DNA of 64,000 nt, taken from the NCBI GenBank assembly GCA_002733765.1, contig NVWU01000005.1, forward strand, positions 225,877 to 289,876. Reading direction: 5' to 3'. Position 1 is the stretch's first letter; the number at the start of each line of letters is the position of its first letter. The notes beneath the pieces were generated by a model. It was given only the letters and a program-made list of their open reading frames with translations, was not told where the DNA came from and searched no databases. Below, piece after piece: positions 45,964 to 55,080 of the stretch. Made by a program: the position numbers and the translations under genes. The DNA is from Colwellia sp. Its GTDB lineage: Bacteria; Pseudomonadota; Gammaproteobacteria; Enterobacterales; Alteromonadaceae.

Positions 45964-46431
45964 TTAAAGCTTTTTAACCATAGCAACATGTGGAATATTA
46001 TCTTCTAGATACATTTCTGATACCTGTTCAAAGCCATGTTGTTGGTAATAGTTTATCAGGTGTTCTTGTGCTGATATTTTAATGTTTTGGTTAGCAAAGT
46101 ACTGTTGACACACTTTAAGTCCTGCGGACATTAATTGATGCCCTAAGCCAGCGTTTCTAGCGTGCTTAGCTATGGCTACACGGCCAAGACTAATATAATT
46201 ATCATAACTCTGACCTTGAGCCAAAATACGTAAATAAGCCACTAGAGTACCTTCTTGATAGCCAAGTAGATGTAGCGTTTCTTTATGTCGGTCTAATTGG
46301 TTTTGTTCACTGTCTAAATCAGGGTAATAACAGCGTTGTTCAACAATAAAAACATCAACGCGGAGTTTTAATGCATCGTAAAGTTGGTTGAGTGATAATT
46401 TGTTAAATTTTTGTGTTTGCCACTGAATCAT
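45964..46431 (-). CDS. elaA: ElaA-like GNAT acetyltransferase
   Basis: 155 residues from ATG 46431 (GGAAA 5 bases upstream); the open frame to TTG 46440 is less likely. 'LYDALKLRVDVFIVEQRCYYPDLD' and 'LGRVAIAKHARNAGLGHQLMSAGL' are the ElaA family blocks; the latter is the acetyl-CoA loop. The substrate is unknown. Converges with adk. Confidence 0.88.
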   Translation of the reverse strand: MIQWQTQKFNKLSLNQLYDALKLRVDVFIVEQRCYYPDLDSEQNQLDRHKETLHLLGYQEGTLVAYLRILAQGQSYDNYISLGRVAIAKHARNAGLGHQLMSAGLKVCQQYFANQNIKISAQEHLINYYQQHGFEQVSEMYLEDNIPHVAMVKKL

Positions 46432-46453
46432 ATTTTCCAACGTTTGAATCTAT

Positions 46454-46749
46454 TTAAATAGATAGTAACTGTAAGTGACCATGATATTTTCGTTTGTCTA
46501 AATAGTCACAAATATCTCTTCTATAATTATTAATACAAACAGCAGGGAACTCTTCGCGTATCAGCTGCATAAGTAAGCAAGGATCGAGAAATAATAAATA
46601 GCCTAAAGGCAAAAAATTAGGGTTGAAATTACATTGATAAACCGTTGCTCGAATTTGGCTCGCGGTATAAAAAAATGTTCACCGTACCGCTTTTGTAAAC
46701 GAGGTAATAATTTATAACCGTATTTTTTGATTGCGGCGTACTTTAACAT
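46454..46749 (-). pseudogene. Small gene with a 1-base frameshift in a T7 tract (DUF6559-like)
   Basis: From ATG 46749 (AAGGA 7 bases upstream) the frame reads MLKYAAIKKYGYKLLPRLQK and on to GEHFF, then meets a run of seven T (plus-strand A7, 46669-46675). One frame over it continues YTASQIRATVYQCNFNPNFL through to LDKRKYHGHLQLLSI and TAA at 46454-46456. Adding one base restores 98 codons. The intact protein would resemble small DUF6559-like proteins of unknown function. It may be a real mutation, slip-prone switching or a sequencing error. Confidence 0.8.
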
Positions 46750-46806
46750 GCCTATTCCTTAGCAAAATGATTTTCCGTAAAGAGCCGATAGTATATATAA
46801 GTATTT

Positions 46807-46844
46807 TAAAAAAGCATCTTCATTAGTGATAATAAGGATGCTTT
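46807..46844 (-). terminator. Terminator of the histidine operon
   Basis: AAAGCATC and GATGCTTT pair across an 18-base loop; on the minus strand a T6 run follows. It lies 49 bases after the hisI stop. Confidence 0.8.
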
Positions 46845-46892
46845 AGCTTAATAAAAACCGATATAAAATTTATATCAAATTAAAAGGTAAAA

Positions 46893-47513
46893 CTATTTTT
46901 TATGACGTTGCTGTAATACAGCCATTACTTCTGACAACTTAATTTTTTGATCAGCAAGTAACACTAGCGTGTGATAGAACAAGTCCGCACATTCACCTAA
47001 TAAGTCTTCTTTAGTTTCAGCTACAGCAGCAAGCGCAACTTCTACGCCTTCTTCACCTACTTTTTGCGCCATTTTTGTCGTGCCACGTGAGAATAAATGC
47101 GCAGTGTAGCTTTCTTTTGGATCATCACCTTTTTTACTGGCAATCACTTGCTCAAGCTGGCTTAAAAAGTTTTGCTGGGTGAGTTTTTGCTCTGGAAAGC
47201 AAGACTCTGTGCCTAAATGACAACTAGGGCCAATGGGTGTACAAGCAATTAATAAGCTGTCTTGATCGCAATCACTAAGCACTTGCTGAACATTTAAGAA
47301 ATTTCCTGAGGTTTCACCTTTTACCCATAACGCTTGTTTTGAGCGGCTAAAAAAGGTGGCTTTACCTGTGTCTAATGTGGCAGCTAAAGATTCTTTACTC
47401 ATATACCCTTGCATCAGTATAGCGCCAGTAGCGGCGTGTTGAATAATGGCAGGTATTAAGTTATTCATTTTCTGCCATGCTAATTCATTAATGTTTTCAG
47501 TTGTTATTAACAC
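46893..47513 (-). CDS. hisI: Bifunctional phosphoribosyl-AMP cyclohydrolase / phosphoribosyl-ATP pyrophosphatase
   Basis: 206 residues; steps 2 and 3 of histidine synthesis. The N-terminal cyclohydrolase half has '[19 protein letters not shown]' and metal Cys in '[21 protein letters not shown]'; the C-terminal pyrophosphatase half has '[38 protein letters not shown]'. Last gene of the operon, overlapping hisF by 7 bases. Confidence 0.97.
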   Translation of the reverse strand: MLITTENINELAWQKMNNLIPAIIQHAATGAILMQGYMSKESLAATLDTGKATFFSRSKQALWVKGETSGNFLNVQQVLSDCDQDSLLIACTPIGPSCHLGTESCFPEQKLTQQNFLSQLEQVIASKKGDDPKESYTAHLFSRGTTKMAQKVGEEGVEVALAAVAETKEDLLGECADLFYHTLVLLADQKIKLSEVMAVLQQRHKK

Positions 47514-48283
47514 GGTCTTACCTCAATGTTTTGTTGTCTTAAATAGGTTTTTAAATCGCTAATGGCAATAATGCCTTTATGAAAAACCGATGCAGCTAGT
47601 GCGCCATCAACATCAGCTTGTTGATAAACATCGCTAAAATGCGCCATAGTGCCAGCGCCACCAGAAGCGATTAAGGGGACGTTACATGCAGTTCTTGCTT
47701 GTTTTAGTTGTTCAATATCGTAACCTTGACGAACCCCATCTTGGTTCATGCAGTTAAGGACAATTTCTCCTGCGCCTAAACTAACTACTTTTTCTATCCA
47801 ATCAAAGGTTGTCCAATCCGTTTTTTTGGTGCGTTTTTCATCGCCAGTAAATTGATAAACTTGATATGTACCGGTGTCTTTATCATAAAAACTGTCGATG
47901 CCAACCACAACACACTGTTGACCAAAATGATCAGCAAGGCGTGATATTAGCGTTGGATCGCGCAGGGCAGGAGAGTTGATACTAATTTTGTCAGCGCCCA
48001 TCATTAAAATTTCTTTCGCGTCGCTTTCGCTTTTAATACCACCAGCGACACAAAAAGGAATATCAATCACTTCGGCGATACGACTAACCCAGCTTTTATC
48101 TACTACGCGGCCATCTGCGCTCGCAGTAATATCATAAAATACTAATTCGTCAGCGCCGGCTTCAGCATATTTTTGCGCTAATGGAACAATGTCACCAATA
48201 ATTTCATGGTTTCTAAACTGCACACCTTTTACCACTTTACCATCACGAACATCTAAACAAGGTATTATTCTGCGGGCCAACAT
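47507..48283 (-). CDS. hisF: Imidazole glycerol phosphate synthase, cyclase subunit
   Basis: 258 residues, TIM barrel. '[23 protein letters not shown]' and 'DITASADGR', '[12 protein letters not shown]', '[11 protein letters not shown]' carry the phosphate and catalytic Asp sites. With HisH it makes IGP and AICAR. Overlaps hisA by 19 bases. Confidence 0.98.
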   Translation of the reverse strand: MLARRIIPCLDVRDGKVVKGVQFRNHEIIGDIVPLAQKYAEAGADELVFYDITASADGRVVDKSWVSRIAEVIDIPFCVAGGIKSESDAKEILMMGADKISINSPALRDPTLISRLADHFGQQCVVVGIDSFYDKDTGTYQVYQFTGDEKRTKKTDWTTFDWIEKVVSLGAGEIVLNCMNQDGVRQGYDIEQLKQARTACNVPLIASGGAGTMAHFSDVYQQADVDGALAASVFHKGIIAISDLKTYLRQQNIEVRPC

Positions 48284-49002
48284 GCGATAGCCTCCTCAAG
48301 CGTAAACTTACCTTCTAATAATGAACGACCTAAAATCACACCGCTAACACCTGAGCCAATTAACGCTTTAATGTCATCAAGACTGCCAATGCCTCCCGAA
48401 GCTTGCCATTGAACATCGGGATACTTTTGACAAAGTTCGATGTACAAGTCGACGTTAGACCCACTTAAGGTACCGTCTTTAGAAATATCAGTACATAAAA
48501 TATGTTTAATACCTGCTTCAATATAAGCATCAAGCAAGTCTTCTAAATTTACGCCGCTATCCTCAATCCAACCATGAGTCGGTAGGGTTTTATTACCTTG
48601 CTCATCAATTTTTATATCAAGTGCGAGTACAATTTTTTCACCGCCATAAATTTTTAACCATTCTAATACTAGCGCGGGTTGTTTGATGGCAAGAGAGCCA
48701 ATAACAACACGTGTTGCGCCTAAGTCGAGTAATTGTTTAACATCGTCTTCACAACGAATACCACCACCCACTTGGGTGATCATAGTTTCATGATTAACGA
48801 CAGTTTTCAGTGTTGATAGCTGACGTTTAGTGCTGTCTTTTGCGCCATCTAAATCAACAAAGTGCATAACAGTAGCGCCTGAAGCAGCATAGGCTTGTTG
48901 GCGTTCTTGTACTGTGTACTTGTAGTTGGTTTTTTGGCTGTAGTCGCCTTGAAATAAACGGACAACCTGACCATCAATAAGGTCAATTGCTGGGATCATC
49001 AT
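48265..49002 (-). CDS. hisA: ProFAR isomerase
   Basis: 245 residues, TIM barrel; isomerises ProFAR to PRFAR. '[21 protein letters not shown]' carries the catalytic Asp; '[12 protein letters not shown]' and '[12 protein letters not shown]' are the other active-site blocks. It lies four bases after hisH. Confidence 0.98.
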   Translation of the reverse strand: MMIPAIDLIDGQVVRLFQGDYSQKTNYKYTVQERQQAYAASGATVMHFVDLDGAKDSTKRQLSTLKTVVNHETMITQVGGGIRCEDDVKQLLDLGATRVVIGSLAIKQPALVLEWLKIYGGEKIVLALDIKIDEQGNKTLPTHGWIEDSGVNLEDLLDAYIEAGIKHILCTDISKDGTLSGSNVDLYIELCQKYPDVQWQASGGIGSLDDIKALIGSGVSGVILGRSLLEGKFTLEEAIACWPAE

Positions 49003-49006
49003 AATT

Positions 49007-49666
49007 TTATAATTCCAAAAAATTCTTAATTATTTTACTGCCTAAAGCACTAGAGCGCTCAGGATGAAATTGACAACCAATAAAGTTATCTTTGGCAATT
49101 ACCGCTGAAAACTCACTACCGTATTGACAACTGGCAATGGTGTATTCACTAATAGGCGCGGCAAAGCTATGGACAAAATAAAAGTAATCGTCGACGTTAA
49201 TGCCTTTTAATACCGGATGACTAGCCACTTTTGTTAGCGTATTCCAGCCCATATGTGGTAAACGATTACCTTGGGCATCTAATGGTTCAACTAAGGTAGG
49301 AATAATATTTAAACACTCAACTACACTTTCATCAACGCCTTCGGTAGCGCAATTTCCTTCTGTTGAAGACTTTGTCATTAGTTGCATACCTAAACAAAAG
49401 CCCAACACTGGCTGAGTTAAATTTTGTAAAGTTTCAACTAAGCCTTTGTCGATAATATTTGCCATGGCATGTTTAGCACTGCCAACGCCGGGAAAAATCA
49501 CTTTATCTGCCGCTTTAATTAATTCAATGTCATCGGTAATGGTTACGCTAAAACCAAGGCGCTGTATGGCAAATTTCACCGAGGATAAATTGGCGCAGCC
49601 AGTATCAACAATAACGTTTTTACTTCCATCATTACCTTCATCGCTACTTGGTACTACTTGTGCCAT
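49007..49666 (-). CDS. hisH: Imidazole glycerol phosphate synthase, glutaminase subunit
   Basis: 219 residues, class I glutamine amidotransferase. Nucleophile Cys in 'PVLGFCLGMQLM', oxyanion region 'IFPGVGSAKHAM', catalytic His-Glu in 'CQFHPERSS'. It feeds ammonia to HisF. It has a slightly long polar N-terminus before VIVDTGCANLSS. Its start overlaps the hisB stop by one base. Confidence 0.97.
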   Translation of the reverse strand: MAQVVPSSDEGNDGSKNVIVDTGCANLSSVKFAIQRLGFSVTITDDIELIKAADKVIFPGVGSAKHAMANIIDKGLVETLQNLTQPVLGFCLGMQLMTKSSTEGNCATEGVDESVVECLNIIPTLVEPLDAQGNRLPHMGWNTLTKVASHPVLKGINVDDYFYFVHSFAAPISEYTIASCQYGSEFSAVIAKDNFIGCQFHPERSSALGSKIIKNFLEL

Positions 49667-50751
49667 TACAATGTTCCTTTCGAGCTAGGTAATTCATCAC
49701 CATCTACTTTGATCGCTTGGCCCAAAGCGCGACCAAATACTTTAAATAGGCTTTCTACTTGGTGATGGCAGTTACCTTTACTGGTTGATAAATGCAAGGT
49801 AATCAGCATTGAATCGGCCAGTGAACGGAAAAAATGTGAGATCATTTGTGTTGACATAGTGCCAACATTATCGCTGGTGAATTTGGCATCAAATTCAAGC
49901 CAAGGGCGACCAGACAAGTCAAGTGCACACTCGGCACGACATTCATCCATCGGCAGTACAAAACCAAAACGGCCAATACCACGTTTATTACCTAGCGCTT
50001 CTTTTAATGCTTGGCCTAAGGCAAGGGCGGTATCTTCAACACTGTGATGATCGTCAATGTGATAATCACCACTAACACTACATTGTAAGTTGAAGCCGCC
50101 GTGGGTAGCAATTTGATCTAACATGTGATCAAAAAAACCTAAACCTGTGTCTATGCTGCTACCGCCCTTTTTATCTAAATTAACCGAAATGGTGATATCG
50201 GTTTCTTTAGTGGTACGTGTGACAGTGGCAATGCGATCCTGCTTTGATGAGCCAAGTATTTGCTCACTAACTTGTGCCCAATTCAAGGTGTCTCGGTTAT
50301 ATTTAATCCCAACAATACCCATGTTAGCGGCTAAACCCATATCGGTTTCTCTGTCACCGATAACGTAAGAGTTGGTAAAATCAACTAAGCCTTGTTGTAG
50401 ATAGTCGCTAACCAACCCTAATTTTGGCTTACGGCAATTGCAGTTATCTTCATCAAAGTGAGGGCATAATAATACGTCTTCAAAGGTGATGCCTTGCGAA
50501 GAGAATATAGCCATCATTTTATCATGAGGTAAATCAAAATCGGCTTGAGGGAAGCTTTTAGTGCCTAAACCATCTTGGTTTGAAACCATTACTAGGGTAA
50601 AACCTTTAGCTTGTAATTTTAATAGCTCGGGAATAACGTTAGGCTCAAATACCAGTTTTTCTAAGGTGTCTAATTGCTTATCAACAATAGGCTCTTCAAC
50701 TAAGGTACCATCGCGGTCGATAAATAATATTTTCTGTTGTTTGTTACTCAT
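49666..50751 (-). CDS. hisB: Bifunctional histidinol-phosphatase / IGP dehydratase
   Basis: 361 residues. N-terminal HAD phosphatase ('[13 protein letters not shown]', zinc-binding '[15 protein letters not shown]') fused to the C-terminal IGP dehydratase ('[18 protein letters not shown]', '[17 protein letters not shown]'). The fusion is typical of gammaproteobacteria. Overlaps hisC by four bases. Confidence 0.98.
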   Translation of the reverse strand: MSNKQQKILFIDRDGTLVEEPIVDKQLDTLEKLVFEPNVIPELLKLQAKGFTLVMVSNQDGLGTKSFPQADFDLPHDKMMAIFSSQGITFEDVLLCPHFDEDNCNCRKPKLGLVSDYLQQGLVDFTNSYVIGDRETDMGLAANMGIVGIKYNRDTLNWAQVSEQILGSSKQDRIATVTRTTKETDITISVNLDKKGGSSIDTGLGFFDHMLDQIATHGGFNLQCSVSGDYHIDDHHSVEDTALALGQALKEALGNKRGIGRFGFVLPMDECRAECALDLSGRPWLEFDAKFTSDNVGTMSTQMISHFFRSLADSMLITLHLSTSKGNCHHQVESLFKVFGRALGQAIKVDGDELPSSKGTL

Positions 50752-51863
50752 GATAATACTTCTTTAAGTTGGGTGATTTCTAGCTCGCTGCCGATACTTA
50801 TACGTAAGCAGTTTTCTAACTGCACTTGTTTAGACTGATCGCGGATCAAAATATTTTTTTCTACTAAGCTATCAAAAATACGTTTCTTTTCTTGTGGGTT
50901 AATACAGCGAAATAAAATAAAGTTAGCGTCGCTAGCAAATATTTCACTACACCAGCTTTGCTCGTCTAACCATTTTGATAATGTTATTTTTAGGTTGTTA
51001 CAGTTTACTACTCTTTGGCCCATTTTTTCTAAATCAGTACTTAATGCTTTGCTGGCTATTTCTGCGACGGGCGCTGAAATAGGGTAAGGGGCAATAACTT
51101 TACTGAGCAAGGTAATAATGTCTTTACTGGCTAAGGTAAAACCACAACGTAAACCTGCTAAAGCAAACGCTTTAGATAAGGTTCTTAGGACAATAATATT
51201 GTCGTATTTGGCTAATAAATCGGTGCTAGTTTGTTCTGGTGAAAACTCAATATAGGCTTCATCAACCACCACGATGGCGCTATCTTTAAATAGTTCGATC
51301 GCAGTGATAATATCTTCTTTAGACAATAAGTTGCCCGTAGGATTACCTGGAGAACATAAAAAGACGACTTTTACTTTGCCAACTTGTGACGTTAAATCAT
51401 CAAGGTTTAGTTGCATGCCTTGAGAAGAACTTTGTAAAGGAACTGTCACAATACCTGCACCATGATTTTCAGCACTGATTGCATACATACCATAGGTCGG
51501 TGGACAAATTAATATACTGTCTCTATAAGCACGACAAAAACTGCGAATGATTAGTTCTATGCCTTCATCAGCACCACGAGTGGCTAGTATTTGTGAGCGT
51601 TCAAGGCCACAGTAAGTACTATAAGCATTCAGGAGATTATCCGGTTGAAAGTCAGGATAACGATTGATATTTTCACTGCTTATTTTATATTCACCTTGTC
51701 CGGGTGCTTCATTGGCGTTAAGCCATATTTTATGCTTTGTTTGCTCAGTATCCCCACTAGCGCTATTACCATGTGAAAACAATCTACGTGCAGATTGGTA
51801 AGGTACCATATCAACAAGTTCTTCACGGGCTAATTTTTCTATTAAGGTCAGTGCAGTACTCAT
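50748..51863 (-). CDS. hisC: Histidinol-phosphate aminotransferase
   Basis: 371 residues, PLP fold type I. '[15 protein letters not shown]' includes the PLP-binding Lys; '[11 protein letters not shown]', '[14 protein letters not shown]' and '[10 protein letters not shown]' are standard. It lies two bases after hisD. Confidence 0.97.
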   Translation of the reverse strand: MSTALTLIEKLAREELVDMVPYQSARRLFSHGNSASGDTEQTKHKIWLNANEAPGQGEYKISSENINRYPDFQPDNLLNAYSTYCGLERSQILATRGADEGIELIIRSFCRAYRDSILICPPTYGMYAISAENHGAGIVTVPLQSSSQGMQLNLDDLTSQVGKVKVVFLCSPGNPTGNLLSKEDIITAIELFKDSAIVVVDEAYIEFSPEQTSTDLLAKYDNIIVLRTLSKAFALAGLRCGFTLASKDIITLLSKVIAPYPISAPVAEIASKALSTDLEKMGQRVVNCNNLKITLSKWLDEQSWCSEIFASDANFILFRCINPQEKKRIFDSLVEKNILIRDQSKQVQLENCLRISIGSELEITQLKEVLS

Positions 51864-51865
51864 GG

Positions 51866-53170
51866 TTATGCCTTTTCTTCTAAACGAATAGTTACCGCAC
51901 GTTGATGAGCATCTAAACCTTCAGCATTCGTTAGTTCAATAATACATTCGGCTAAGTTGCTCAAGCCTGCTTTAGTGATTTCTTGCACGGTATAGCGGCG
52001 AGAAAAGTCTGCTAAAGATAAACTACTGATCACTTTTGAATAACCATAAGTTGGCAGTACGTGATTAGTACCACTGGCGTAATCACCTGCAGATTCTGGC
52101 GTATAAGCACCGACAAAGATTGAACCGGCATTACGTAAATTAGTCAATAAAGCTTGTGGGTTTTCGGTTTGAATAATTAAATGTTCAGGGCCGTAACGAT
52201 TCGATATTTCTACCGCTTGTGTTAGATCTTTCGTTAAAATTAAACGCGACTGTTTTAGTGCTTGTTTAGCAATTTCACCTCTTGATAGCACTTCTATTTG
52301 TGTTTTAAGCTCAAGGTTCACATTTTCGATTAAACGTTCACTATCGGTTAATAAAATAACTTGGCTGTCTGCACCATGCTCTGCCTGTGAAAGTAAATCA
52401 GCAGCAATAAAGGCAGCATTGGCGTCTTTATCACCAATCACTAATACTTCTGAAGGGCCTGCGGGCATATCAATAGCAAAACCTGCTACTTTTTGAGAAA
52501 GTTGTTTTTTTGCTTCAGTAACATAGCGGTTACCTGGGCCAAATACTTTATTTACGGGCGGAATACTTTTGGTACCATAAGCTAAGGCGGCAATAGCTTG
52601 TGCGCCGCCGACAGTATAAATTTCAGTAATACCACAAAGCTCGGCAGCAACTAATATTTCATTGGCTAACTGACCATTTTTATCTGGTGGGCAAACAAGT
52701 ACTGTACGCTTACAACCGGTTAATTGTGCAGGAACACCTAACATGAGCACAGTAGAAGGTAAAGGCGCTGAGCCTGCAGGAATATACAAGCCGACACTTT
52801 CAATCGCTTCTGTTTTTAAGGTACAACGAACACCGGGACACGTTTCAACAGAAATATCTTTAGGGGTTTGTGCACTATGAAAACTTTTTATTTGCGTATA
52901 AGCCGTATTAATGGCTTTTAAACGCTTCTCTGTTAACGCTAGTTTTGCTTGTTGAACTTGCTCTGCAGTAACCGCTAATGTTGTTAAGGCAATACCGTCA
53001 AACTGTTCGGTTAAAGCAAAAAGGCTTTTATCACCTTGTTTTTTTACTTGCGATAAAATGTTAGCGACTTGCGTTGATAACAAAGCATTATCGGCAATTG
53101 CAGGACGTGCAAGCGCATCAGTTTTTTGTTGCTCAGAGGTTTCTTGCCAATTGATTATTTGCGTATTCAT
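51866..53170 (-). CDS. hisD: Histidinol dehydrogenase
   Basis: 434 residues; the last two steps, histidinol to histidine, NAD-dependent with zinc. 'IDMPAGPSEVLVIGDKDANAAFIAADLLSQAEHGADSQ' is the HisD signature, with 'GTNHVLPTYGYSKVISSLSLADFSR' at the C-terminus. Separated from hisG by 148 bases, the only sizeable gap in the operon. Confidence 0.98.
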   Translation of the reverse strand: MNTQIINWQETSEQQKTDALARPAIADNALLSTQVANILSQVKKQGDKSLFALTEQFDGIALTTLAVTAEQVQQAKLALTEKRLKAINTAYTQIKSFHSAQTPKDISVETCPGVRCTLKTEAIESVGLYIPAGSAPLPSTVLMLGVPAQLTGCKRTVLVCPPDKNGQLANEILVAAELCGITEIYTVGGAQAIAALAYGTKSIPPVNKVFGPGNRYVTEAKKQLSQKVAGFAIDMPAGPSEVLVIGDKDANAAFIAADLLSQAEHGADSQVILLTDSERLIENVNLELKTQIEVLSRGEIAKQALKQSRLILTKDLTQAVEISNRYGPEHLIIQTENPQALLTNLRNAGSIFVGAYTPESAGDYASGTNHVLPTYGYSKVISSLSLADFSRRYTVQEITKAGLSNLAECIIELTNAEGLDAHQRAVTIRLEEKA

Positions 53171-53318
53171 AATTCTCTCTAAATCTTTACTACTTAAACT
53201 TCATTGTAATTCTTTTAAGCTCGCCGGTAGTTAGTTCAAAGATAAAGCACGGAGTTGACGCCAGTCAATGAGTACTTTCGATGATGAACTTGAGCTAACT
53301 ATCAAGAGATTAATGAAT

Positions 53319-54221
53319 TTAGCCCATCATTTTTTCTATAGGCATAACAAGAATAGAGTTACAGCCTAGATCTTTTAGCTGCTCCATCGTTTCCCAGAAA
53401 AAGGTTTCTGTTGCCACAACATGTACCGCGACTAAATCATCACGACCAGCAAGAGGTAATATTGTTGGCGTTTCTGTGCCTGGCATTAAAGCGCTAACTT
53501 CACTAACTTTGTCTTTAGGCGCGTGTAGCATAATGTACTTGCTTTCTTTCGCTTTCATTACCCCGTTAATACGAGGAAGTAGCGTATTTAAAATAGCTTG
53601 TTTTTCATCACCTAAAGGCTCAGAGCGTTGAATCAGTGACGCTTTAGAGCGAAATACTTCAGCAACTTCTTTTAAACCATTGGCTTCAAGCGTTGCACCG
53701 GTAGATACTAAATCACAAATACCATCGGATAAACCAACTCTTGGTGCAACTTCAACAGAGCCTTTTAATAGACAAAACTCAACGTTAATGCCGTTATCTT
53801 TAGCAAAGCGAGTTAATAACTGAGGGTAGGTCGTGGCAAATCGTAAACCGTCTAAACACTGTAAACCTGTATATTCAAATTCTTCAGGCATCGCGATTGA
53901 AAAACGACAACCACCAAAGTTTAATGGTGTTGTTTTAATGTAACTGTTTTTTCTGCCTATTAATGCACGTGATAATTCTTCTTCTTCAAGGGTATTATCA
54001 CCAACAATGCCTAAGTCACAAACACCATCCATAACAAGACCTGGAATATCGCTACTGCGTACTCTCATAATATCAATAGGCATATTTTTTACATGAGCAA
54101 GTAAGCGACGGTCGGTTACATTAAGTTTTAGACCGCAACCTTTAAGTAATTTTTGCGTGTCGTCACTAAGGCGCCCTGATTTCTGCATCGCTATGCGTAA
54201 ACGTGGCTCAGATGTAGTCAT
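53319..54221 (-). CDS. hisG: ATP phosphoribosyltransferase, long form
   Basis: 300 residues; the first, feedback-inhibited step. '[16 protein letters not shown]', '[13 protein letters not shown]', and the signature '[30 protein letters not shown]' are present. The C-terminal regulatory ACT-like domain makes it the long HisG form that needs no HisZ. First structural gene after the attenuator. Confidence 0.98.
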   Translation of the reverse strand: MTTSEPRLRIAMQKSGRLSDDTQKLLKGCGLKLNVTDRRLLAHVKNMPIDIMRVRSSDIPGLVMDGVCDLGIVGDNTLEEEELSRALIGRKNSYIKTTPLNFGGCRFSIAMPEEFEYTGLQCLDGLRFATTYPQLLTRFAKDNGINVEFCLLKGSVEVAPRVGLSDGICDLVSTGATLEANGLKEVAEVFRSKASLIQRSEPLGDEKQAILNTLLPRINGVMKAKESKYIMLHAPKDKVSEVSALMPGTETPTILPLAGRDDLVAVHVVATETFFWETMEQLKDLGCNSILVMPIEKMMG

Positions 54222-54303
54222 TTTTTTATTCCTAGTTTAATTTTTTAATACTTAAAATTTGTTATTCAAAAATATATATACAATTTTCAATTCGCTAAAT
54301 GCG

Positions 54304-54340
54304 AAAAACCCCCGAAAGATTTCAAGCTCTTTCGGGGGTT
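54304..54340 (-). terminator. Attenuator terminator of the histidine operon
   Basis: CCCCCGAAAGA (54309-54319) and TCTTTCGGGGG (54328-54338) form an 11-bp stem; on the minus strand a T5 run follows (54304-54308). It lies between the hisL peptide and hisG, where the his attenuator is expected. Confidence 0.93.
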
Positions 54341-54432
54341 TATAAATTTAGTTATTTAGTTTAACTCCACGAAAGGCTGTAGCCCATCGTGATTTAGCTT
54401 GATATTTACTATAAAGCTAAAACCTGAATGGA

Positions 54433-54492
54433 CTAGTCCATATGATGGTGATGATGTCGCTTACTTAGGTTGATAATCAGGTTGATAATCAT
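54433..54492 (-). CDS. hisL: His operon leader peptide
   Basis: A 19-residue frame starting at ATG 54492 and ending at TAG 54433-54435 contains five consecutive His codons (54444-54458 region), followed by Met-Asp. The attenuator hairpin lies about 95 bases downstream. This is the known his attenuation design: ribosome stalling at His codons when charged tRNA-His is scarce prevents the terminator. Too short to be found by usual gene calling. Confidence 0.95.
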   Translation of the reverse strand: MIINLIINLSKRHHHHHMD

Positions 54493-54702
54493 AATGTGTT
54501 AAACTCAATAGTGTAATGAGATACGTTTTATATTCTCTATGCGTGTACAGTACTGATAAAGTTATTCAGCTGCAAGGAATAAATAGCCGTTTTTTATAAC
54601 TAATGTTTATATGGTACGTACTTAGAGTTATTACTCTTTTTTTTAATTAAAGTTTTTACTTTATTTGTCGATAAAATAGGCAGATAACGATGATTAAGTT
54701 AT

Positions 54703-55023
54703 ATGGTGGCAATAATGGATATTTTTACTACGCAGTTAACACGGTTTATACCAGTACCGATTAAGCCAGCAAGCTTGAAGGTTAAAGCATTATTGAAAGA
54801 AGCAGGAGCGGGTAAATTAAAAGAAGATCCTGATCATCTGGAAAACCATGATTATTACTTTATTAAAAAGCCAGTTGATGATGTCGCGGGTAAAAAAGAT
54901 AAACAGGATAAAGAATCCGCTGAGCAACAAGGCGAAAGTTCGGATGAAAAATTAGTTGACTCGAACGCTGACTCAGGGACTAAACCTAAAGAGGAAGTAA
55001 AACATTTAGATCTTTATGTTTAA
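54703..55023 (+). CDS. Small hypothetical protein with charged tail
   Basis: 106 residues; not recognised. The N-terminal third has 'FTTQLTRFIPVPIKPASLKVKALLKEAG'; the remaining part is hydrophilic and Lys/Asp/Glu-rich with low complexity. The start may be the second ATG at 54715, with GGTGG just upstream. It precedes the yoaA gene by 57 bases and may be cotranscribed. Confidence 0.65.
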   Translation: MVAIMDIFTTQLTRFIPVPIKPASLKVKALLKEAGAGKLKEDPDHLENHDYYFIKKPVDDVAGKKDKQDKESAEQQGESSDEKLVDSNADSGTKPKEEVKHLDLYV

Positions 55024-55080
55024 GTGTAAAATAGTATAATCGTCAATCTTCCTAATTTTCATTTGATTTTCTAGCCCGTA

